Below, in pieces: positions 1 through 7,317 of a DNA stretch of 27,710 bases (the stretch's first letter is position 1; each line of letters opens with the position of its first letter). The DNA comes from Planctomycetaceae bacterium. GTDB taxonomy: Bacteria; Planctomycetota; Planctomycetia; Pirellulales; Pirellulaceae. A model generated the notes under the pieces. It had not been told where the DNA came from. It did no database searches and saw only the letters and a program-made list of their open reading frames with translations. The stretch covers positions 1 through 27,710 of the forward strand of contig NYXM01000178.1 in the NCBI GenBank assembly GCA_002685655.1, in the 5' to 3' direction. A program made the translations under genes and the position numbers.

Positions 1-308
1 CCCTACTGCCGCCGCAAGCACCTAGAAACGGTAGCACTGATAGCGGCCCATTTCCCTGGATTCCACCGATTTAATACCGTTCCGGGAATCGCTGATGAAG
101 TTCACGATTCCGGCAGATTTTTTCCCCGGTTATATCCGTGAATCCGTGAGAAAGGGCTCGGTCTGTTCGGGTGACGCGGGGCCTCCGCCGTTTACGCTTG
201 AGCGAAGCCGATTCTGAGGGGTTCTGCCAATCTACGCCATTCGAATCACCGAAGGCGCCGAAAAGTACGAGTGTCTCCACATGAAGAAATTCCAATTCTG
301 ACAACAGC
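1..308. other. Non-coding stretch at left edge
   Basis: This stretch lies downstream of the first minus-strand CRTAC1 gene. The only open frame here (minus strand, 71-304) would start with TTG, has basic low-complexity composition and matches nothing I recognise. I see no tRNA, no clear terminator with a T-run and no repeat array. Confidence 0.5.
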
Positions 309-2633
309 TCATCTCGGCAATTCTACGTATCGCTCTTGCCCCTCAACAACTCGTATCGCTTGGTTAACCGAAAGATCTCGAAGCACTTGAGTCTTCCCGC
401 TGCTCGGCCAGAAGATTTCAAGTGACTCAACTTGCTCGGCATTTCCGAGTCCGATCGATTGTCCGAGTGGATTCGCGCCGAAGCTACCGCCGCTGTTGAC
501 ATGCTTGTAGATCGAACGAAGTGAGTCACCTTGCTTTACTCGCAGTTGGAGTCGTGCCCCCAGGGCAGCTCGGTTTGAATGTCTCCCGACCAGACTGATG
601 ACAATCCAGTTGTTACCGAAACCCGGGTTCTCGAAAAGAGCATCATAGAAGCCATCCCCTGGATAAGCGCCGCCCAGTTGTTCAAAAACGTCTTGGTCAC
701 CGTCATGATCCAGATCGGCAAATGACACACCGTGCCCCTTTTGAACATGCCCGAACCGTCCGGCCATCGTCACATCGGCGAAGCTTTCGCCCTGTTGATT
801 GTGGTACATCACATTTGGCATCAGATTCTGATACTCGGGTTCACCAGTGCCAAGATAGAAATCGAGATACCCGTCATTGTCCAAGTCACCAAAGTTAGAA
901 CCCATCGGCGCCGTTGGGGCAGTCAGCTGGTAACGCTCGCTCACGTGCGTGAAACCACCGCTGCTGTTCCCTTTATACAAGGCCGGCGGCTCTATTTCGT
1001 ATCCGGCATCGTGCGGCAGGACTTCCAGGAAGTGTGCAGCTAGCCACACGATATCATCCGCGTAAGACGATACGTAAAGATCGAGTGCCCCATCGTTGTT
1101 AAAATCCCAGAACCATGCCGGAAAGCTACGTCGCGGTCCAGTCACGCCTAGCTGTTGAGCTACATCCACGAAGGTGCCATCGCCCCTGTTGCGATAGAGG
1201 CGGTTGGATTGGCCGAAGTTTGAGACATAGATGTCCGGCAACCGATCATTGTCATAGTCTCCCCAAACAACTGCCTTCGCGAACCGGTTGTTTAGCACTC
1301 CTGCTTGGTCTGCCACGTCCGTGAAGGTGCCATCCGCATTGTTTCGGTACAGCAATGAGTAGATGGGGACCGAGCGGGTTGTTTCGTTGCCGATATACAG
1401 ATCCAGATCGCCGTCATTGTCGTAGTCAGCCCACGACGCCGTTTGCGTCGGCGCTCGCGATTGGAGGTTTGCGGAAAAAGTGACGTCAGTAAACGTCCCA
1501 TCTCCGTTATTGTGCAATAAAGAGTTAGGATGTCGACCACCACTCTGGAACCACCCCCCGCGCAACACGAAGAGATCAAGAAAACCGTCGTTGTCATAGT
1601 CTGTTTGCACCAAATTCAGGCCACCCAATAAGCCGGTCAGCCCAGCCTGCTTCGTGCTATCGATAAACTCCCCCTGTTCGTTCTCGAAGAAGTGCATCTG
1701 TCCATATGTGTCATAATTCGAGACCACAATATCAAGCTGACAATCGCCGTTGAAGTCATCTACGATTGCACCGCCAGCGAGGCTGAAGGTATCCAGGCCC
1801 TTGCGCTGGGAGATGTTCGTGAAGCTGGGAAATCCGCCCTTCGGTTCGAAGGCTCGCTGAGGAACTCGCCATTCCTTAGGGATTTCGTCGGGATACTGCC
1901 CAAGCGTCATGTGCGCGATGTTGTAAAGCCATAGCGCTCGCAACCAGATTGCTGACTTCTCTGGCGCCTTTCGCAACACGCGCTCGAACCAATGTATTGC
2001 CCCCGTCGATCCGTCCAAATCCACGTGGATGCCGCCGCCGCGGATGGGGACGAGGCAACTATCCAGCGTATTACGATTAACGCAATTCTGAGTTTCGGCG
2101 AGACGCAAGTGCGCGACGCCCAACTTAAAGTCTAGATCGTTCGCCAGTTGCGCCATCCGCTCGTCAGGCGTCTCTTTCAGCGTCTGGTCGACAAGCTGTT
2201 GGCACTGCAATAGTAGCTCAATCGCTTCTCGTTCATTGCCGAGCCGAAGTTCCAGGCCAGCCAATTCGCTTTGCACAGCATACTGTTGCGGCAGCGATTG
2301 CCATTGTTGTGTCTCGGCAAGTTGTCGCCGCAGAGCGAGCGCCTTCGCGTCGCCAAGCCAGTCGATCGTCTCGCCAGTGGAAACGCTGATCTCGCGGAGT
2401 TCTTCCACCATCAGTGCGTGAGCTTGCGCAGGTGACGGCGGTTGCCTCGGTGCGATAATTGGGCGCACGGAGATTGTGGAGGCCGGTGCTGTCTCATTCC
2501 CCTGCCGGTGGCATCCGAGTGCGGAAGCGACAATCAGAAGAACGAATGTTGCCAGCGCCTCCTCAGAGCAGAGACGCGTTGTGACATTCGGTAGTGAGAA
2601 GATCCGGTTGAAGTCGGCAATTAATCGTATCAT
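309..2633 (-). CDS. CRTAC1-family lipoprotein with FG-GAP repeats and ASPIC/UnbV (paralog 1)
   Basis: Predicted exported lipoprotein of about 774 aa. The frame is open to 2843, but I chose the ATG at 2633 because it puts a hydrophobic signal (FVLLIVASALGC) near the N-terminus with a lipid-accepting Cys near residue 41, and gives the same size as its paralog at 4869-7184. No strong ribosome site separates the candidate starts. After the signal comes a helical TPR-like region of about 200 aa containing the paired-cysteine segment NCVNRNTLDSCLVPIRGGG. FG-GAP/VCBS repeats follow, with calcium-loop motifs such as DYDNDGFLDLF, DYDNDGDLDLY and DLDHDGDQDVF. The C-terminal ASPIC/UnbV domain has IGLG and IFWPSSGKTQVL. 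In this family the repeats fold as a calcium-binding propeller; the substrate is unknown. It lies 500 nt downstream of the sco1-like gene on the same strand, probably as a separate transcript. Confidence 0.9.
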   Translation of the reverse strand: MIRLIADFNRIFSLPNVTTRLCSEEALATFVLLIVASALGCHRQGNETAPASTISVRPIIAPRQPPSPAQAHALMVEELREISVSTGETIDWLGDAKALALRRQLAETQQWQSLPQQYAVQSELAGLELRLGNEREAIELLLQCQQLVDQTLKETPDERMAQLANDLDFKLGVAHLRLAETQNCVNRNTLDSCLVPIRGGGIHVDLDGSTGAIHWFERVLRKAPEKSAIWLRALWLYNIAHMTLGQYPDEIPKEWRVPQRAFEPKGGFPSFTNISQRKGLDTFSLAGGAIVDDFNGDCQLDIVVSNYDTYGQMHFFENEQGEFIDSTKQAGLTGLLGGLNLVQTDYDNDGFLDLFVLRGGWFQSGGRHPNSLLHNNGDGTFTDVTFSANLQSRAPTQTASWADYDNDGDLDLYIGNETTRSVPIYSLLYRNNADGTFTDVADQAGVLNNRFAKAVVWGDYDNDRLPDIYVSNFGQSNRLYRNRGDGTFVDVAQQLGVTGPRRSFPAWFWDFNNDGALDLYVSSYADDIVWLAAHFLEVLPHDAGYEIEPPALYKGNSSGGFTHVSERYQLTAPTAPMGSNFGDLDNDGYLDFYLGTGEPEYQNLMPNVMYHNQQGESFADVTMAGRFGHVQKGHGVSFADLDHDGDQDVFEQLGGAYPGDGFYDALFENPGFGNNWIVISLVGRHSNRAALGARLQLRVKQGDSLRSIYKHVNSGGSFGANPLGQSIGLGNAEQVESLEIFWPSSGKTQVLRDLSVNQAIRVVEGQERYVELPR
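700..755. repeat. Copy 1 of a 56-bp near-identical direct repeat inside two CRTAC1 genes
   Basis: Positions 700-755 match 5275-5330 at 55 of 56 bases (the only difference is T723 versus C5298). Both encode the segment around GHVQKGHGVSFADLDHDGDQD in two paralogous genes whose surroundings have clearly diverged, including at synonymous sites. Confidence 0.85.
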
Positions 2634-3132
2634 CGCGCAGCATCTGCCTGGAAGAATGGGGGTGAGCAAGAGCGCCGTCTGGATCATCCGCGTGTAGGTG
2701 TCCGCAACGTGATTCATGTGCAGTACCCGCTTACAAAACCGTCTATACCGCTCCGGTCTCGAAACGTTGTGTGCGTTAGACTGAGGAGCGCCCCACCTAT
2801 GGCATGGCTTACCTCTGCAGTCAGAATACTCGAACGAATACAAGACTACAATCAGGTTTTGACCTCGATCAGGCGGCGGAATCTCAGGCCAGATGGTGTC
2901 GCAAAACGTCGACTTGCGTCGTCACATGGCGGAAGATGTCCATATCAACTGCGGCTGCGCATGGTGGCATGAAGCCGTCTGGTCGAAAGACTCGAACGAC
3001 GCCAAAGTGTTTGACAATGTGGCGATTGCAATGTGCCCGCGCGGATATCACAGCCGGCCACAGCTGCCGCTCAACACAACAAATTGATTCGAGAACCAAT
3101 GCCTTGAAAATGGAGTTTTCGTGCTTTCGCGA
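2634..3132. other. Intergenic region between sco1-like gene and CRTAC1 paralog 1
   Basis: About 500 nt between two same-strand genes. Short frames on both strands show no recognisable family. The part up to 2843 stays in frame with the downstream CRTAC1 protein and could be an N-terminal extension, but its Cys/Arg-rich translation does not look like a signal peptide. I see no clear terminator or RNA gene. Confidence 0.45.
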
Positions 3133-3843
3133 TCATGGCTCCTCGGCGGTCTCCGTACGATCAAGAAGCAGCTTGACCTGACTGGCGATGTCGTAGGGAT
3201 ACGTGCGGTAATGGTATTGTCGCTGGAGGACACCTTTCTGGTCGATCAGGAACATCCGCGTGGAGTGGTCGATCACGTAACCCATCATGCCCTCCGGCAA
3301 CGAAACCCTCTTCGTTTTGATCCGGTAGGCTTCACTCACCCGTGCCAACTCTTCCTGGGTTCCGCGCAAGCCCAAGAACTCTGGACTGAAGACCCCCAGA
3401 TGTTTGGCGAGACGATCCGCCGAGTCCCGTTCTGGATCCACCGTGACGAAGACGAAGGTGACCTGCTTCGCCAGGTCGCCCAGCGCCTCTTCGATCTTTG
3501 CCCAGCTCGACAGGGTGGTCGGGCAAACGTCCGGACAGTGGGAGAAACCGAAGAAGAGCAGCACCACCTTGCCGCGCTCGTCTCGCAGTCGAAAGCGACG
3601 ACCCTCGTGGTCAGTCAACTCGAAGTCCCGGGCTAGGATCTCCCCGTCGGCGTTGATGTCGTCGGTCTGGATCTCCTGCGAGGAGGTTTCGTCAGTGTCG
3701 AGCTCCTGCGGTAGACTCTCGGGCGTCGCCGACGGAAATCCGGAAGAGGTCGCCGTCGAGCCGGACTCCTGGCAACCCGCTCCCGAGAACAGCACACTCG
3801 CCCAGAGGAGGAACGTCCACGGAGATTCGCCAATGGATCTCAT
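3133..3843 (-). CDS. Sco1/SenC/PrrC-family copper chaperone lipoprotein
   Basis: A 236-aa exported protein of the Sco1 thioredoxin-like family, which delivers copper to the CuA centre of cytochrome oxidase or acts as a thiol-disulfide reductase for that site. The N-terminal signal ends in a lipobox (GAGC, Cys24). After an acidic linker the thioredoxin fold begins near residue 70. The copper-binding CPDVC motif (Cys103, Cys107) follows the FFGFSH strand, and the third ligand is His193 in VIDHSTRMFLID, so the metal site is complete. Its ATG overlaps the stop of the upstream cytochrome c gene (ATGA), indicating translational coupling. Both genes look GC-richer than the flanking CRTAC1 genes. Confidence 0.93.
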   Translation of the reverse strand: MRSIGESPWTFLLWASVLFSGAGCQESGSTATSSGFPSATPESLPQELDTDETSSQEIQTDDINADGEILARDFELTDHEGRRFRLRDERGKVVLLFFGFSHCPDVCPTTLSSWAKIEEALGDLAKQVTFVFVTVDPERDSADRLAKHLGVFSPEFLGLRGTQEELARVSEAYRIKTKRVSLPEGMMGYVIDHSTRMFLIDQKGVLQRQYHYRTYPYDIASQVKLLLDRTETAEEP

Positions 3844-4478
3844 CGATCACCTTCCATCGGTTCCACGGGAGCCTCTTTCGGTTTCTCGCGCACCGGCGTC
3901 ACGAGCTCCGATCTCACGAGGGTCGAGAGATATGCAACCACGGCCCGCACGTACTCCTCGGTCAAGACCTCTTTCCAGCCGAACATCGGCGTTCCTGGAC
4001 TTCCCTCCGCAACGATGCGCAGCTTGGCCCGCTCTGAAAAGAACGCGTGACGAGCCGGGTCGGTCAGGTCTCCTGGCTGCACCGGGAGCATCTGGGACAG
4101 CGCCCGTCTTCCTCGCCCACCCTCCCCATGGCATCCGAGACACAGGAGGCTCCAGATCTCAGCACCTTTGCGGAGATCCTCCTCGGTGGCCTTGGGAAGA
4201 GGGATGTCGTAGTGGTCTCCGAGCTGTTTCTTCAACCGATCGCGCAGCCACTGCCGTCGCTCTCCGTGATCTTCGGGAATCTCGAGTAGCAGCTCGTGGT
4301 TCACTTCGCCCCGTGAGCCGTTTCGGGGAGCGTTACACGCGGCAATCTCGTTCCTCGCGTCGCCGCCGTCGAGAGATTCACTTCTAAAGGCGTCGGTTCC
4401 TCCGCAGCCCGCGGTCCCCAAGGCAAGAAGGACGGACAGGATCCAGGTTCGGCGCAGGTCTGGTCTCGGAAGATTCAT
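3840..4478 (-). CDS. Monohaem cytochrome c lipoprotein
   Basis: A 212-aa class I-type cytochrome c. An N-terminal signal (ILSVLLALGTAGC) gives a lipidated Cys25. A linker of about 75 aa precedes the haem domain, which has CLGCH at 113-117 (haem c attachment, proximal His117) and a likely axial Met165 in GTPMFGW. The helix EEYVRAVVAYLSTLV that closes the fold is present. It is predicted to sit on the outer face of the membrane as an electron carrier. It is co-transcribed with the Sco1-like gene through an ATGA overlap, suggesting a role near a copper oxidase, although no oxidase catalytic subunit is present in this window. The domain resembles the cytochrome c found beside or fused to quinol and oxidase complexes; an exact subfamily cannot be set. 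Confidence 0.9.
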   Translation of the reverse strand: MNLPRPDLRRTWILSVLLALGTAGCGGTDAFRSESLDGGDARNEIAACNAPRNGSRGEVNHELLLEIPEDHGERRQWLRDRLKKQLGDHYDIPLPKATEEDLRKGAEIWSLLCLGCHGEGGRGRRALSQMLPVQPGDLTDPARHAFFSERAKLRIVAEGSPGTPMFGWKEVLTEEYVRAVVAYLSTLVRSELVTPVREKPKEAPVEPMEGDR

Positions 4479-4868
4479 CGAGAGTATGCTACCTCATCCC
4501 TCAATGCAGGTCGGCTGATAGCTATTCCAATCCCCATCCGGCCACTGAATCTACGCCGGAGGCCAGACTTTTGTCAAAGTATTGACCTGTTTTCCATCCG
4601 TCTTGCCCGGGTCATGGGGCGATCGGGTGGGCTTTTGGAACGACCCGGGCAGTTGACTTATTGATTGATAGTGATTTCAATCCCTGACAAGCTACCCGCT
4701 AGGCCCTATCTCGTCCAGGGCTCTTGTACCTCGACGAAAAAACGGACGCGAGAGCGAAGTTTGTCCTGGCACGAATCACCGCGAAAGGCAGATTTTTCAC
4801 TGTAAACCTGGTCGAATGAGAAGCGCCGTGGCGGCCAGACATGCAATCGGCCGCGTTCTGTCACGACC
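4479..4868. other. Intergenic region containing a 10-bp inverted repeat
   Basis: No coding frame that I would accept. It contains TGCCCGGGTC at 4604-4613 and its exact complement GACCCGGGCA at 4642-4651, with a 28-nt loop. The position downstream of the minus-strand gene at 4869 allows a distal terminator or structural role, but there is no adjacent T-run. Confidence 0.5.
4604..4651. repeat. Inverted repeat, 10-bp perfect arms
   Basis: Arms 4604-4613 and 4642-4651 are exact reverse complements; the 28-nt loop is GC-rich. Function unknown. Confidence 0.7.
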
Positions 4869-7184
4869 TCAAAACTGCAACTCTTTCAACTGCAGTCGTT
4901 CGTATTGACTCCGGCCTTCAATAATTCGAATGATCTGATTGACCGGCACGTCTTCGAACACTTGTGTTTGATCAGTCGTCGGCCAGTAAACCTCGAGCTT
5001 ACGAATGCTGGTGGCTTGTCCTAGCCCAATCGATTGTCGCAGGGGATTACAGCCGAAACTGCCGCCGCTGTTGACGTGTCGATACACGGACCGCTCAACG
5101 CCGTCCTCAATGATCACGGCACGAATTCGAGCACCGATTGCGCTGCGATTTGATTGCTGGCCGACTAATTGCACCGTGATCCAATGATTGTCGAAGCCAG
5201 GATTCTCAAATAAGGTATCTTTAAACTTGTCGCCCAAGAACGCGCCACCCATCTGAATATAGACATCCTGGTCGCCGTCATGATCCAGATCGGCAAACGA
5301 CACACCGTGCCCCTTTTGAACATGCCCGAATCCTCCGGCCGTGGTCACGTTCGCGAATTTTTGCCCTGCCTGATTTAGAAACATCACGTTGGGCCTCAAC
5401 TCATAATAGTAAATGTCTCCGGTGCCGAGATAGAAATCGAGATACCCATCGTTGTTCAAATCGCCGAAGTTCGCTCCCATGGGTAATGCGGGGTAGGTCA
5501 GCTTCTGCTCGCGGCTGACATCCATGAATCCACCTCGTCCGTCGCCGCGATAGAGCGACATCATTTCGACCTCTACCTCCTCTTGCAGTTGTCGAGTCGG
5601 CGTCTTGATGTCCGTCAAGTCGGCTCCGAGCGAGTTGAGTGCTAGGATGCCGACATGCCCGCTGGAGCAGCCCACATACAGATCGAGGGCTCCGTCGTTA
5701 TCGAAGTCCCAGAACCAAGTTGGAAAACTCGCGGTTGGGTTGGTGACGCCCGCTTCCTCGGCTACATCTGTAAACGTTCCATCGCGATTGTTTCTATACA
5801 GACGATTCGCGCCGCCATTGGAAACGAACAGATCTGGAAATCGATCTCCGTCATAATCTCCCCAGGTGGCGCCCATCGCGAAGAGTTCTTCTTGCAGCCC
5901 AGCCGCCGCGGCCACGTCCTCGAACGTCCCGTTGCCACGGTTCCGGAACAACTGAGCCGGAGCGCGACATGTCTCCGTTGTTTCATTGCCGACGTACAAG
6001 TCGAGATCTCCGTCGTTGTCGTAGTCTGCCCAGGCTGCTGTCTTACAGGGATAGTGAACCTTGCCCAATCCGGCATCGAAAGTCACGTCGGCGAACGTTC
6101 CACCGTCGTTGCGCAGGAGAGAATTCGGATGGCGTCCCCACTCTTCTAGCCAAGCCCCTCGCATGATGAAGACATCAACGTCGCCGTCGTTGTCGTAATC
6201 CGCCTGCACCATATTGAGGCCACCATAGAGCCCCAGCAGGCCAGCTTCTTCGGTGCGTTCGGTGAATGCGCCGTCACGATTATTCCGAAACAACTGCGTT
6301 TGCCCGATGCTGTCATGGGTGGACGTCATGATGTCGAGATAGTCGTCGTTGTCAAAATCGTCAACGATTGCTCCGCCGCTCAAGTTGAATGTATCCAAGC
6401 CCAGCTTGGGAGAAATATTCTCGAACCTACGGATGTCAATCTCCGGCTGAAAGAAGCTCGGCGGTATCAAATGTTCTTTGGGGACGTCATGTGGATATCC
6501 GCCGAGTGTCATGTAGGCAATGTTCAGAAGCCAAGTAGCCGGAAGATGAACCTTCACCTGCTCGACTTTCTCGTCGGAAGGCCGATCAAGAACTTCCAGA
6601 AAACACTCAATTGCTGTTCGCGAGCCGATTTGTCGAATGTGAAGTCCAGCCCCCTGAATCGGTACAATGCAGCTCTCGCTGGAGTAGAGTTGAACGCAAT
6701 TCTCAGTCTCACCAAGCCGCATCCAAGCCGTTCCCCGGCTGAAAGTCAGGCGGTTCCAGAATCGATTCCGGACCGTCTCATTCGGGTACGGAAGCTGTGG
6801 AAACAACTCCGATGCCGTGGTGAGATGCTTGATCGCAGCCTCGATGTTGTCGACGTGCAGTTCTTCTTGGCCTAACTCCGAATGCGCCGCGATGCGGTCG
6901 AACACGCTTGCTGAAGGCCCAAGATTGGCAACTCGTTGACGTAACAGCTGGACTTGATGTGTGCCCAAGTACGGATGTTCGTCAGGCGTGCGCTCTGCGA
7001 TATCGCGCAGAATCTCTAGCATCTGTTCGTGACTGGATGGGGATTGAGCGGGAAGTGCGACCACCGATTTGTCCCTTTTAGCACAACCAGCGATCGCAAT
7101 AGAAACCACGAAGCCAACGAAACACAGCACGCCACGGAATTGGTCTGAAGAGAGATTCAGCATTTTGCGCTTCACAAAAGTCAT
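4869..7184 (-). CDS. CRTAC1-family lipoprotein with FG-GAP repeats and ASPIC/UnbV (paralog 2)
   Basis: A 771-aa (or 764-aa if the ATG at 7163 is used) lipoprotein with a canonical signal, VSIAIAGC, giving lipidated Cys34. The architecture follows paralog 1: a helical N-terminal region with paired cysteines (ENCVQLYSSESCIVPIQGAG), then FG-GAP/VCBS repeats from about residue 240 with DYDNDGDVDVF, DYDNDGDLDLY and DLDHDGDQDVY, then ASPIC/UnbV (IGARIRAV, QSIGLGQA, VYWPTTDQTQVF) to the C-terminus. A 56-bp segment is almost identical to paralog 1. It is divergently arranged with the gene at 7318, with 133 nt between starts that probably hold both promoters. I see no convincing Shine-Dalgarno for either start. 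The biochemical role is not known; a calcium-stabilised surface or periplasmic scaffold is a family-level expectation. Confidence 0.92.
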   Translation of the reverse strand: MTFVKRKMLNLSSDQFRGVLCFVGFVVSIAIAGCAKRDKSVVALPAQSPSSHEQMLEILRDIAERTPDEHPYLGTHQVQLLRQRVANLGPSASVFDRIAAHSELGQEELHVDNIEAAIKHLTTASELFPQLPYPNETVRNRFWNRLTFSRGTAWMRLGETENCVQLYSSESCIVPIQGAGLHIRQIGSRTAIECFLEVLDRPSDEKVEQVKVHLPATWLLNIAYMTLGGYPHDVPKEHLIPPSFFQPEIDIRRFENISPKLGLDTFNLSGGAIVDDFDNDDYLDIMTSTHDSIGQTQLFRNNRDGAFTERTEEAGLLGLYGGLNMVQADYDNDGDVDVFIMRGAWLEEWGRHPNSLLRNDGGTFADVTFDAGLGKVHYPCKTAAWADYDNDGDLDLYVGNETTETCRAPAQLFRNRGNGTFEDVAAAAGLQEELFAMGATWGDYDGDRFPDLFVSNGGANRLYRNNRDGTFTDVAEEAGVTNPTASFPTWFWDFDNDGALDLYVGCSSGHVGILALNSLGADLTDIKTPTRQLQEEVEVEMMSLYRGDGRGGFMDVSREQKLTYPALPMGANFGDLNNDGYLDFYLGTGDIYYYELRPNVMFLNQAGQKFANVTTAGGFGHVQKGHGVSFADLDHDGDQDVYIQMGGAFLGDKFKDTLFENPGFDNHWITVQLVGQQSNRSAIGARIRAVIIEDGVERSVYRHVNSGGSFGCNPLRQSIGLGQATSIRKLEVYWPTTDQTQVFEDVPVNQIIRIIEGRSQYERLQLKELQF
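5275..5330. repeat. Copy 2 of the 56-bp near-identical direct repeat
   Basis: Partner of 700-755; 55 of 56 bases match, in the same orientation and reading frame of the paralogous gene. Confidence 0.85.
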
Positions 7185-7317
7185 CGAAAGAGCTTATGGG
7201 CGTCACAACAGAATTCTACCACGCAAAGACGCGAGCAACCATGTCGCCGTGACTTACACGGCTCCAGCGGCTAAGATGGACGGGAAAGAGGTCCAAGTTT
7301 CGTGGAGTTTGGAGTTC

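Noticed and set aside
71..304. Minus-strand frame of 77 aa at the left edge
   Set aside because: TTG start, no ribosome site, basic low-complexity translation, no family resemblance.
3404..4387. Plus-strand frame of 327 aa antisense to the Sco1 and cytochrome c genes
   Set aside because: It crosses two well-supported coupled genes, is Arg/Ser/Pro-rich and resembles no protein; a typical GC-rich shadow frame.
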